Of a stretch of 64,000 bases of DNA, positions 1 through 7,506 are shown piece by piece; the stretch's first letter is position 1; each line of letters begins with the position of its first letter. The notes under the pieces were generated by a model. It searched no databases. It was not told the origin of the DNA and saw only the letters and a program-made list of their open reading frames with translations. Both the position numbers and the translations under genes were made by a program. Origin of the DNA: Saccharibacillus soli (GTDB lineage Bacteria; Bacillota; Bacilli; Paenibacillales; Paenibacillaceae); NCBI GenBank assembly GCA_002189105.1, contig NIOB01000001.1, forward strand, positions 186,001 to 250,000. Direction: 5' to 3'.

Positions 1-209
1 CACAGGATGCGGCGCAAGCCGGTCAGCTCAAAGCAGCTACGCTTGAAGCGATGGTGCAGGGTATCAACCATTCGTTCGTTATCGCAACCTGGATGACGGC
101 CGCAGCCTTCGTACTGGCGTTCTTCATCAAACGCGTCATTGTCAAGCGTGAAGCACCTGCCCATAAAGTGCAGACCACCGCTGCGGAAAATATGAACGCG
201 AAAGCGTAA
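1..209 (+). CDS. MFS drug-efflux transporter, C-terminal end (partial)
   Basis: This is the tail of a gene that begins before the window; the frame opens at base 3 and ends with TAA at 207-209, giving about 68 residues. A hydrophobic segment (HSFVIATWMTAAAFVLAFFI) is followed by a basic anchor (KRVIVKR) and a polar tail. That is how the last membrane helix of DHA2/EmrB-type 14-helix major facilitator exporters usually ends, with a large polar stretch and the GINHSF-like entry just before it. Such proteins export drugs or toxic compounds using the proton gradient. Substrate and exact family cannot be told from this fragment. The gene ends at a strong hairpin at 268-302. Confidence 0.6.
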   Translation, partial: QDAAQAGQLKAATLEAMVQGINHSFVIATWMTAAAFVLAFFIKRVIVKREAPAHKVQTTAAENMNAKA

Positions 210-267
210 GGTATAATGGATGAACAGCCGATTATGAGCACACGCTCATTACGGTTGATCGGAAAAT

Positions 268-302
268 AAACAGCCCGCTCTCCATTGGAGAGCGGGCTGT
301 TT
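268..302. terminator. Bidirectional rho-independent terminator
   Basis: A perfect 15-bp inverted repeat (AAACAGCCCGCTCTC / GAGAGCGGGCTGTTT) with a 5-base loop. It lies between the + strand transporter and the end of the - strand zinc-ribbon gene. On the - strand it is followed by a T-rich run, so it can serve both. Confidence 0.85.
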
Positions 303-365
303 GCTTATGCGGTGTGGAAAAAGAAGATTGGATTGAAGGCTGCCGACTTGAAAGACAGGGACGAA

Positions 366-866
366 CTAAAGATCCTCCCGGTACCGCGTCCCATAGTGCT
401 CTTTTTCCGCGCGAACTGCGCCTCTAAGCAGATCTTTGACCTTTTCGGCGTCCGGCACATCCTCAAGGCGAATCTCCGGCGTGGTGGGATCGGTGGAGTA
501 GATGGTGATTGTCCCAACGCCCATCATCCGATCCATCGCCGTTTTTTCCAATGCGACATCCTTGACACGAACCAGCTCCACCTCGTCGCTTTTTTTGCCA
601 ACCAATCCGGTCGTGACGATCAAGCGCTGGCTGGTGATCTTATAGTGAACATTGTTCATCAGCAGACCGCTGCGAATCTTGTCGCCCAGATCCGAGGGTT
701 TGCCTTCCCAGAGCGTCTTCTCCGTGCGGGGATCAGGCGTTTCAGCTCGGGCAGATTGGCGGGAAGCCTCGGCGCCTCCAGATGCTGGATGTAACGGTTG
801 ACCGCATTTTGCGCAGAAGTTGGCTTCATCGGGGGATGCGGTTCCACAATTGGTGCAATAGATCAT
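366..866 (-). CDS. Zinc-ribbon plus PH-like (bPH_2/DUF304) domain protein
   Basis: About 166 residues. The start at 866 (MIYCTNCGT) is chosen because GAGGA lies 8 bases upstream; a longer TTG start at 887 has no ribosome binding site. The N-terminus is a compact zinc ribbon with two CxxC pairs (CTNC and CAKC, residues 4-22), followed by a polar linker. The rest resembles bacterial PH domains of the YdbS/DUF304 type, with pattern LWEGKPS ... YKITSQRLIVTTGL ... ELVRVKDVALEK ... GVGTITIYSTD. These domains probably bind other proteins or membranes; the precise role is unknown. It is divergent from prmA and shares a terminator with the transporter. Confidence 0.75.
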   Translation of the reverse strand: MIYCTNCGTASPDEANFCAKCGQPLHPASGGAEASRQSARAETPDPRTEKTLWEGKPSDLGDKIRSGLLMNNVHYKITSQRLIVTTGLVGKKSDEVELVRVKDVALEKTAMDRMMGVGTITIYSTDPTTPEIRLEDVPDAEKVKDLLRGAVRAEKEHYGTRYREDL

Positions 867-900
867 ACACTCATCCTCTTTTCTCAAAAATGTAAGGGTT

Positions 901-929
901 TTGTGCTGCCTCTTCGTCTATAGTACAAT
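901..929 (+). promoter_or_regulatory. SigA-type promoter for prmA
   Basis: TTGTGC at 901-906 and TACAAT at 924-929 with a 17-base spacer, about 40 bases before the prmA start. Read by eye against the TTGACA/TATAAT consensus. Confidence 0.6.
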
Positions 930-968
930 AAAACGAACGCAAAAGTTGAACATTGAGGAGCGATTGAC

Positions 969-1946
969 ATGCTGTGGCACGAATTGACCATACATACGAC
1001 CGAGGAAGCGGTGGAAGCTATCTCGAATTTTCTGCATGAAGCAGGAGCGGGCGGTGTTTCGATCGAAGAATCCGGCAATCTGAATAAAAAACGTGAACGT
1101 CCTTACGGCGAGTGGTTCGATCAGCCGCTCAACGATATTCCGGAAGGTCGCGCGGAGATCAAAGGTTATTTTTCCGAAGACACTGATATTGAAGCGGTAT
1201 TGAAGGAAGTGCAGGAGCGTACGGAAGAACTGGCCACCTTCAACATTGATACCGGCAGTCCAACGTATGAAAAAAGACTGGTGGACGAAGAAGAGTGGGC
1301 AACCGCCTGGAAGGCGTATTATAAACCGCTTAAAGTATCCGATACCTTGACGATCAAGCCGGTGTGGGAAGAATACGAAGCTGCCGAAGGCGAGAAGATC
1401 ATCGAACTTGATCCGGGCATGGCCTTTGGTACGGGCACTCACCCGACAACGGCGCTGTGTCTGCGTGCGCTGGAAAGCATTGTCAAAGGCGGCGAAGACG
1501 TCATCGACGTGGGTACAGGCTCAGGCATCCTGTCGATTGGAGCCATTAAACTGGGAGCAAAACGGGCATTGGCGCTAGATCTCGATCCGGTCGCGGTCAA
1601 AAGCGCCCAGGAAAACGTCGCATTGAATGGATTGTCCGACCAGATCACAGTCAAGGAAAGCGATCTGCTGTCGATGCTGACACCAGGCGGACACGGCGCT
1701 TCGGATGATACCGGGGTAGAACTTCCCGTTCAGATCGTGGTCGCCAACATTTTGGCCGAGATCATTCTGCTGTTTACGGATGATGTGTTCCAAGCCCTGC
1801 GTCCGGGCGGTCTGTATCTGGCTTCGGGCATTTACAAGGACAAGGAGCAGGCAGTGCGTGACGGATTGACGGCTGCCGGTCTAACCATTCGTAATGTGCA
1901 TCGTGAGGAGGATTGGCTGGCGTTTATCGCGGAGAAGGTGGTCTAA
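969..1946 (+). CDS. prmA: Ribosomal protein L11 methyltransferase
   Basis: 325 residues, close to the usual 310-315. PrmA trimethylates lysines and the N-terminus of ribosomal protein L11 using S-adenosylmethionine. The N-terminal half is the L11-recognition region. The catalytic half shows the PrmA signature LDPGMAFGTGTHPTT (about residue 148), the SAM-binding loop VIDVGTGSGILSIGA and the catalytic-loop motif VVANILAEII. The ATG has GAGGAG upstream. It is the first gene of a run with no gap to the next gene, and in Bacillus it also precedes rsmE (yqeT-yqeU). Two short stretches look slightly longer than in Bacillus PrmA (around GGHGASDDTG). Confidence 0.95.
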   Translation: MLWHELTIHTTEEAVEAISNFLHEAGAGGVSIEESGNLNKKRERPYGEWFDQPLNDIPEGRAEIKGYFSEDTDIEAVLKEVQERTEELATFNIDTGSPTYEKRLVDEEEWATAWKAYYKPLKVSDTLTIKPVWEEYEAAEGEKIIELDPGMAFGTGTHPTTALCLRALESIVKGGEDVIDVGTGSGILSIGAIKLGAKRALALDLDPVAVKSAQENVALNGLSDQITVKESDLLSMLTPGGHGASDDTGVELPVQIVVANILAEIILLFTDDVFQALRPGGLYLASGIYKDKEQAVRDGLTAAGLTIRNVHREEDWLAFIAEKVV

Positions 1947-2618
1947 ATGGACAACCTGTTCGCGTTTTCGTTTGACCAACTGCCCTTTATTCTGATTGTC
2001 CTGATGATTGCTTTTACCGTGCATGAATTTGCGCATGCGTATGCGGCTTACAAGTTCGGCGATCCTACAGCCAAGCTGCTTGGTCGTGTGACGCTGAATC
2101 CGGCGCGGCATATCGACATTCTGGGGATGCTGCTGATTCTGCTGGCGGGCTTCGGCTGGGCACGTCCGGTGCCGGTTACGCGCGAGAACTTCAGACGTCC
2201 ACGGCTGATGGGCATCATCGTATCGGCGGTGGGTCCACTGAGCAACCTGCTGATCGCTTTTATCGGAGCCATGATCTACTATGCGTGCCTTCGCAACGGG
2301 GTGTTCATGGAAGCGAACTACTCGCGGGCAATCGAAGCGCTGGATATTCTCCTGTCCACACTGGTGCAGATGAATATTCTGTTGTTCTTGTTTAACCTGA
2401 TTCCGCTGCCACCGCTTGACGGTTATCGGATTATTGAAGATTTGGCTCCGCTGAAGATTCGCCGCAAATTGCAGCAGTTCGAGCCGTATTCCATTTTCAT
2501 TTTCCTGCTGATCGTGTTTATTCCGCCGCTCAGAGACAATACCATCGGAAGAATCTATGTCTGGATCGGAGATATTACCAACGCATTTTTCCGATTTGCG
2601 CATCTGATTTTTGGCTGA
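1947..2618 (+). CDS. Site-2 protease family (M50) membrane metalloprotease
   Basis: 223 residues, mostly hydrophobic. The zinc-binding HExxH motif appears as HEFAH near residue 27, and the third-ligand region NLIPLPPLDG near residue 153 is the M50 NPxPxLDG motif. This is the minimal group without PDZ domains. Such proteases cut membrane proteins inside the bilayer; the substrate here is unknown. The ATG directly abuts the prmA stop (TAAATG), so translation is probably coupled, with GGAGAAGG inside the end of prmA as binding site. The pairing with prmA and rsmE recurs in Paenibacillaceae as far as I recall. A terminator follows at 2646. Confidence 0.9.
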   Translation: MDNLFAFSFDQLPFILIVLMIAFTVHEFAHAYAAYKFGDPTAKLLGRVTLNPARHIDILGMLLILLAGFGWARPVPVTRENFRRPRLMGIIVSAVGPLSNLLIAFIGAMIYYACLRNGVFMEANYSRAIEALDILLSTLVQMNILLFLFNLIPLPPLDGYRIIEDLAPLKIRRKLQQFEPYSIFIFLLIVFIPPLRDNTIGRIYVWIGDITNAFFRFAHLIFG

Positions 2619-2645
2619 GGACTTCGGCATATGAGGAAGGGATGG

Positions 2646-2678
2646 CCGGCTTTTCCCAGGAGGGAAAGGCCGGTTTTT
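2646..2678 (+). terminator. Rho-independent terminator after the M50 protease gene
   Basis: Stem CCGGCTTTTCCC / GGGAAAGGCCGG (one G-T pair) followed by TTTTT. Confidence 0.85.
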
Positions 2679-2690
2679 CATGCCGTCCAC

Positions 2691-2719
2691 TGGTCAGCGC
2701 GGGGCAAATTGTGTATGAT
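2691..2719 (+). promoter_or_regulatory. Likely promoter for rsmE-mtaB
   Basis: TGGTCA at 2691-2696 and TATGAT at 2714-2719 with a 17-base spacer, just past the terminator and about 40 bases before the rsmE ATG. Confidence 0.5.
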
Positions 2720-2757
2720 GGAGTTTGGTCAAAACACGGAAGAGAAGTGGTCAAACG

Positions 2758-3522
2758 ATGCAGAGATATTTTGTGGAAAAAGAGCAATTTGAAAACAACA
2801 TCGTCCGGATTCTCGGTGAGGATGCGCGGCATATTGGCAAGGTGATGCGCGGCAGGGTCGGCGATGAGATCATCGTCTGCGATGGAGCAGGTCGAGTCGT
2901 CCTGGCACGGTTGGAATCGGTGGAAGCGGGCGAAGTCGCCGCGATGGTTATCGAAGAAATGACGGAGACCAGCGAAGCGCGTTTCCGCGTGGAGATCGCG
3001 CAGAGCCTGCCCAAGGGAGATAAGCTGGAGACGGTCATTCAGAAATGCACGGAGATCGGCGCTGCCGCCTTCGTTCCCTTCTTGTCCGAGCGTACAGTTG
3101 TCCAATACGATGCGAAGAAGGAAGAAAAACGTCTTCAGCGTTGGGGCAAGATTGCGAAGGAAGCCGCCGAACAGAGCCACCGCAGTCGGGTACCCGAAGT
3201 GCGGCAGCCGCTCCCATACAAGCAGCTTCTGAAGACGTTTGCGAACTATGATCTTGTGTTGTTTTGCTATGAAAAAGAAGACGGACTACAGCTAAGGGAC
3301 GTCGTTCGTCCGTTTGCGGAGAGCCGTTTGGAAGGTTCGGCAAGTATGCTGGTTGTCGTCGGACCCGAAGGCGGATTTGCCGAACGTGAAGCGGATGAAG
3401 CCGCGGCTTCCGGTGCCAAGATCGCGGGTCTTGGCAGACGCATCCTGAGAGCGGAGACGGCCGGAATGGCCGCCCTTGCCTGCATCCTGTACGAGTCCGG
3501 AGAAATGGGAGGAAATCAATAA
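2758..3522 (+). CDS. rsmE: 16S rRNA (uracil-1498-N3)-methyltransferase RsmE
   Basis: 254 residues, as in the family. RsmE methylates U1498 of 16S rRNA on assembled 30S subunits. The N-terminus MQRYFVE begins a PUA-like RNA-binding domain; the C-terminal half is a SPOUT (trefoil-knot) methyltransferase with the SAM-binding signature VVVGPEGGF and the knot segment GLGRRILRAETA. The ATG at 2758 is preceded by a GGAAGAGAAG sequence; an upstream in-frame TTG at 2725 would add residues that do not belong to the family. The stop overlaps the next start (TAATG), so mtaB is probably translationally coupled. Confidence 0.95.
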   Translation: MQRYFVEKEQFENNIVRILGEDARHIGKVMRGRVGDEIIVCDGAGRVVLARLESVEAGEVAAMVIEEMTETSEARFRVEIAQSLPKGDKLETVIQKCTEIGAAAFVPFLSERTVVQYDAKKEEKRLQRWGKIAKEAAEQSHRSRVPEVRQPLPYKQLLKTFANYDLVLFCYEKEDGLQLRDVVRPFAESRLEGSASMLVVVGPEGGFAEREADEAAASGAKIAGLGRRILRAETAGMAALACILYESGEMGGNQ

Positions 3523-4865
3523 TGCCATCGGTTGCTTTTTATACGCTGGGGTGTAAAGTTAATTTCTACGATACGGAAGCCATCTGGCAGCTGTTTAAAA
3601 AGGAAGGTTATGAGCAGGTGGAATTCGATCAGACGGCAGACGTCTATCTGATTAATACCTGTACGGTAACCAATACCGGCGACAAGAAAAGCCGTCAAAT
3701 CATTCGCCGCGCCGTTCGCCGCAATCCCAATGCGATCGTAGCCGTAACCGGCTGCTATGCACAGACATCCGCTGCCGAGATTCTGGAGATTCCAGGCGTC
3801 GATCTGGTCATCGGTACCCAGGATCGGGAGAAGATTCTGCCGCTGGTCAGCGAGATCCAAGCGAAGCGCGAACCGATCAATGCGGTGCGTAACATTATGA
3901 AGACGCGGACGTTTGAAGAACTGGACGTGCCGAGCTTCAACGGTCACACCCGTGCTTTTCTAAAGATTCAGGAAGGCTGCAACAATTTCTGCACCTTCTG
4001 CATCATCCCGTGGTCGCGCGGTTTGTCGCGCAGCCGTGAGCCGCAGAGCGTACTGGCGCAGGCGCGTCAATTGGTCGCTTCCGGCTACAAGGAAATCGTG
4101 CTGACGGGGATTCACACCGGCGGTTACGGAGATGACATGGAGAATTACCGTTTGTCTGATCTGATGGAAGAACTGGACAAGGTGGAAGGGCTGGAGCGAA
4201 TTCGCATCAGTTCCATCGAAGCCAGCCAGATTGACGACAAGATGCTGGACGTGCTCAAGCGTTCGAGCAAGATGTGCCGCCACTTCCACATTCCTCTTCA
4301 GGCAGGCGATGATACCGTACTGAAGAGAATGCGCCGTAAATACACAACAGCCGAATTTGCCGAGAAGATTGCTCGTATTCGTGAAGCGATGCCGGATGTG
4401 GCGATTACGACTGACGTCATCGTCGGGTTCCCTGGTGAAACGGAAGAAATGTACCAGAACGGTTATGCCTTCATGCAGCAGATCGGTTTCTCGGAAATGC
4501 ACGTCTTCCCTTATTCGCAGCGTACCGGTACGCCGGCCGCTCGGATGGAAGATCAAGTGGATGAAGAGATCAAAAATGCCCGCGTGGCGGAATTGATCGA
4601 GCTGTCCGAGAAGATGCAGCTTGCCTATGCCCAGCAGTTTGTGGGGCAGGTGGTTGAAGTCATTCCGGAGAAAAATGAAAAAGGCACATACCCGCAGGGA
4701 TTCGTAGGCGGTCACAGTGACAATTATCTGACTGTGATCTTCGAGGGTTCGCAGGAACTTCAGGGGCAGCTCTGCCGCGTCAAGATTGTGGAAGCGAACG
4801 AGGATGGCTGCCGGGGACAACTGCTGCGTGTATTGGATGAGACGCGCGTCACTTCCGTTTCCTGA
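3522..4865 (+). CDS. mtaB: tRNA t6A37 methylthiotransferase MtaB
   Basis: 447 residues. MtaB adds a methylthio group to N6-threonylcarbamoyladenosine at tRNA position 37, reading ANN codons. The N-terminal UPF0004 domain carries three cluster cysteines (C11 in TLGCKVN, C47 in NTCTVTN, C81 in VTGCYAQ). The radical-SAM triad is C153, C157 and C160 (GCNNFCTFCII). A TRAM RNA-binding domain follows from about residue 370. The start overlaps the rsmE stop by one base, with GGGAGG upstream. It corresponds to yqeV of B. subtilis, which also follows the rsmE homologue. A hairpin follows at 4893. Confidence 0.95.
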   Translation: MPSVAFYTLGCKVNFYDTEAIWQLFKKEGYEQVEFDQTADVYLINTCTVTNTGDKKSRQIIRRAVRRNPNAIVAVTGCYAQTSAAEILEIPGVDLVIGTQDREKILPLVSEIQAKREPINAVRNIMKTRTFEELDVPSFNGHTRAFLKIQEGCNNFCTFCIIPWSRGLSRSREPQSVLAQARQLVASGYKEIVLTGIHTGGYGDDMENYRLSDLMEELDKVEGLERIRISSIEASQIDDKMLDVLKRSSKMCRHFHIPLQAGDDTVLKRMRRKYTTAEFAEKIARIREAMPDVAITTDVIVGFPGETEEMYQNGYAFMQQIGFSEMHVFPYSQRTGTPAARMEDQVDEEIKNARVAELIELSEKMQLAYAQQFVGQVVEVIPEKNEKGTYPQGFVGGHSDNYLTVIFEGSQELQGQLCRVKIVEANEDGCRGQLLRVLDETRVTSVS

Positions 4866-4892
4866 TCGGAAGGAATCGGCGAGCATGCGGGC

Positions 4893-4930
4893 AGCAAGGG
4901 ACTTCGCCCCACTGGTGAAGTCCCTTTGCT
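4893..4930 (+). terminator. Hairpin after mtaB, probable terminator
   Basis: AGCAAGGGACTTC pairs with GAAGTCCCTTTGCT (one bulged base) around a short loop. The downstream T run is weak, so it may only partly stop transcription into the Nudix gene. Confidence 0.6.
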
Positions 4931-4966
4931 TGCAGAGTCGAAGTGCTGCAATAAGGGGAGAATACG

Positions 4967-5398
4967 GTGAGCAGAATGGAAATATCGGCGGGGGGCGTCG
5001 TCTATCGCTTCGTGGGCGGAAGATTGCAGATCCAACTGATCCAGGACCGCTACGGCAAAGTCTCACTGGCAAAAGGCAAACGGGAGCCGGGAGAGACGCC
5101 GCGCGAAGCGGCGCTGCGCGAGATCCGCGAGGAGACGGGCATTGAAGGCCGGATCATTCAACTCGTGGACATTATCCGCTATCAATATGAAAATGAAAAA
5201 TACGGACTGGTGGACAAAGAAGTGCGCTATTACCTCGTGGAGGCGATGGGCGGCGAGCTGCGTGCCCAGCAGGAGGAGATTCGGGGCGTCGAATGGTTCT
5301 CGCCGGAAGAGGCCCTCATCCTGCACAAAAAGTCCGGTTACGAAAATAATCATCCGATCCTGAGATCGGCGCTAACGATGCTGGGTCTGAAGTTTTAA
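4967..5398 (+). CDS. Nudix hydrolase
   Basis: 143 residues. The Nudix box G-x5-E-x7-REUxEExGU is complete: GETPREAALREIREETGI near residues 43-60. Nudix enzymes split nucleoside diphosphates linked to another group; the substrate (for example Ap4A, oxidised nucleotides or ADP-ribose) cannot be read from the sequence. The N-terminus ISAGGVVYR is the usual first strand. GTG at 4967 is chosen because AAGGGGAG lies six bases upstream; an ATG three codons later is the alternative. It sits between mtaB and a rRNA methyltransferase gene, in the same direction, 33 bases before the latter. Confidence 0.9.
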   Translation: MSRMEISAGGVVYRFVGGRLQIQLIQDRYGKVSLAKGKREPGETPREAALREIREETGIEGRIIQLVDIIRYQYENEKYGLVDKEVRYYLVEAMGGELRAQQEEIRGVEWFSPEEALILHKKSGYENNHPILRSALTMLGLKF

Positions 5399-5431
5399 AG
5401 TCAGGACGGCATCTTATGAGGAGGAAACGGC

Positions 5432-6781
5432 TTGGCAAAAGTCATTCTGGATAAAAATCGCAAGAAACGGCTGGAAGAAGGCCATCCCTGGATCTACAAA
5501 AGTGAGATCGCGGGTACGGAGGGCGAACCGGCTCCCGGAGATCTGGTGGAAGTGACCGATCATCGGGGTAAACCGCTGGGAACCGGCTATTACAACGACA
5601 ACTCACAGATTACGGTTCGCTTGCTGTCGCACGGCCCTGTGGAAGACATGGATGAAGCCTTTTTCGTATCGAGATTCTCGGATTGTCTGCGTCATCGGGA
5701 GCGTTTTGTCAGTGGAACCGCTTATCGACTGGTGTATGGCGAAGCCGACTTTCTGCCAGGGCTGATCGTGGATCGGTTCGGGAATGTGCTGGTGGTACAG
5801 ATTCTGACTCTGGGGATGGACCGCCGCCGCGAAGCCATTGTCAGCGCACTGGTGAAGGTCATGCAGCCAAGCGGAATCTATGAACGCAGTGACGTTTCCG
5901 TACGGGCACTCGAAGGTCTGGAAGAGACAACGGGAGTGCTGTATGGAGAGTGCCCGCGCCACGTGACCGTGACCGAAAATGGCCTGTTGGTCAAGGTGGA
6001 CATCGAGCAGGGACAGAAGACGGGCTATTTCTTCGATCAACGGGAGAATCGTGCTTCCATCAAGCCGCTGATGACCGGCTGGGGCGATCGCAGCGGCATC
6101 TCCCTGCAAGAGGTGGATGGCGAGCAGCGCCCGGTGAACAAGAAGGGCAACGTGGTAGATTTCCCTTATTGGGATGGAGCAACCGTGCTGGAATGTTTTT
6201 CACATACCGGCAGCTTTACGCTGCATGCCTGCGCATATGGAGCGAAGAAAGTCACCTGCCTCGATATTTCGGCACACGCTATTGAGAGTGCCAAAGAGAA
6301 CGTAAGTCTGAACGGATTCGACGATCGTGTGGAGTTTGTCGTGGCCGATGCGTTTGATTATCTGCGTGAAAACGTCAAGGGGCTGGAAGAACGCCGCCGC
6401 CGCGCGGAAGGTTTGTCCAAAGTCGATACGTCGGTGCCGATGCCTGCGGGCGGCGGTCGCAGCTGGGATGTGGTCATCCTTGATCCTCCGGCGTTCGCCA
6501 AGACCCGTTCTGCGGTCAAAGGCGCGGTGCGCGGCTACAAGGACATCAATCTGCACGGCATGAAGCTGGTTAACGAAGGCGGTTATCTGGTTACAGCCAG
6601 CTGTTCCTACCACATGCGTCCGGATTTGTTCCTGGAAACTATTCAGGAGGCGGCTCGTGACGCAGGCAAGACGCTGCGTCTGATCGAATGGCGGGCCGCA
6701 GGCAAGGATCATCCGCAGATTCTGGGCGTGGACGAAGGCCATTATCTCAAGTTTGCTGTGTTTGAAGTGCGCAGCCGATAA
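5432..6781 (+). CDS. Class I SAM-dependent rRNA (cytosine-C5) methyltransferase, RlmI/YwbD-like
   Basis: 449 residues with a TTG start supported by AGGAGG nine bases upstream. The N-terminal 75 residues form a PUA domain (HPWIYKSEI). The methyltransferase core shows the family features GQKTGYFFDQRENR, VLECFSHTGSFTLHA (SAM loop) and VVILDPPAFAK (catalytic). RlmI methylates C1962 of 23S rRNA in E. coli; YwbD is the Bacillus relative. It is about 50 residues longer than the usual 395-400 because of two insertions: roughly residues 215-245 (GISLQEVDGEQRPVNKKGN) and a charged stretch before VVILDPP (EERRRRAEGLSKV). Both map to the methyltransferase domain. A terminator follows. Confidence 0.88.
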   Translation: MAKVILDKNRKKRLEEGHPWIYKSEIAGTEGEPAPGDLVEVTDHRGKPLGTGYYNDNSQITVRLLSHGPVEDMDEAFFVSRFSDCLRHRERFVSGTAYRLVYGEADFLPGLIVDRFGNVLVVQILTLGMDRRREAIVSALVKVMQPSGIYERSDVSVRALEGLEETTGVLYGECPRHVTVTENGLLVKVDIEQGQKTGYFFDQRENRASIKPLMTGWGDRSGISLQEVDGEQRPVNKKGNVVDFPYWDGATVLECFSHTGSFTLHACAYGAKKVTCLDISAHAIESAKENVSLNGFDDRVEFVVADAFDYLRENVKGLEERRRRAEGLSKVDTSVPMPAGGGRSWDVVILDPPAFAKTRSAVKGAVRGYKDINLHGMKLVNEGGYLVTASCSYHMRPDLFLETIQEAARDAGKTLRLIEWRAAGKDHPQILGVDEGHYLKFAVFEVRSR

Positions 6782-6866
6782 GAACCATCGCTTGGGCAGC
6801 CGGGTTTGTATGATCTCCAGGTACTTGATTTGAAAAGAGTCGAAAAAGCGTACAAAAGAAAAGGAG

Positions 6867-6901
6867 AACCGTATTGCGTGTGCCGCAGTACGGTTTTTTT
6901 T
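6867..6901 (+). terminator. Rho-independent terminator
   Basis: AACCGTATTGCG pairs with CGCAGTACGGTT (one G-T pair), then a run of eight T. About 85 bases after the RlmI-like gene. The remaining stretch up to 7072 shows nothing else I can name. Confidence 0.88.
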
Positions 6902-7072
6902 ACATAGAATAGATCAAGGCGACAAACCTGAACCAAATAAACACAAATCAGCGTGGAACAGTTGAATTTTCGGCTTCATAGCCGTTGAACATTTGAAATT
7001 CGCATGTGGGAATCGTAGGCTGGAAGAGAAGAATATGGAGGGATAATTCAGAAGCAGGCAAAGGAGGAGCAG

Positions 7073-7393
7073 ATGACAAACCCAAACACGGAAGAAGAGT
7101 CGTGGAAAACCAATGAACGCCGGCAGGAAGAGTTAAAAAAAGAGCTGCGGTCGCTGCCCGGTGAGATCTGGCGTGATTTTTGGACAACAGTAGGATTTTG
7201 GACCGCGATGGTGCTGTGCTGGGCGTTGATTACAGGAACGGGAGCCGCTATTTTCTACGGGATCGGTGGCACCCAGAATTCGCTTTGGCTGGGAGCTGCC
7301 ATCGTTGGCGGATCATCGCCGATCCTGTTGGGTTTTGTCTGGGCGCTGGATCTGCCGCGTAGAGTATGGCGCAGGATCACCGGGAAGCGTTGA
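7073..7393 (+). CDS. Small membrane protein, two predicted helices
   Basis: 106 residues, not recognised. The first 45 residues are hydrophilic and charged (NERRQEELKKELRSLPGEI). Two membrane-spanning stretches follow (about 43-65, WTTVGFWTAMVLCWALITGT, and 72-92, LWLGAAIVGGSSPILLGFVW), ending in a basic tail (RRVWRRITGKR) that predicts a cytoplasmic C-terminus. AAGGAGGAG lies just before the ATG, which supports real translation. It stands alone between a terminator and the promoter of addBA, so it may be its own unit. No function is inferred. Confidence 0.7.
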   Translation: MTNPNTEEESWKTNERRQEELKKELRSLPGEIWRDFWTTVGFWTAMVLCWALITGTGAAIFYGIGGTQNSLWLGAAIVGGSSPILLGFVWALDLPRRVWRRITGKR

Positions 7394-7427
7394 GAAGCGA
7401 GGCCAGGTCTGACAAGATCGGAACGCC

Positions 7428-7456
7428 TGTTCTTCTTTTGAAGAATGAGTTATAAT
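7428..7456 (+). promoter_or_regulatory. Probable promoter for addBA-sbcDC
   Basis: A perfect TATAAT at 7451-7456 lies about 50 bases before the addB start. The -35 region (TGTTCT, 7428-7433) is poor, so the promoter may be weak or need an activator. Confidence 0.5.
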
Positions 7457-7506
7457 GAATAGGTGAAGAAATCGACAAAGAACACCAATAAGGAGGCCAT
7501 CGGCCG

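Noticed and set aside
1947-2618. A - strand frame of 269 codons over the M50 protease gene (1881-2690)
   Set aside because: It contains no domain pattern and runs opposite to a gene with clear HExxH and NPxPxLDG-type motifs.
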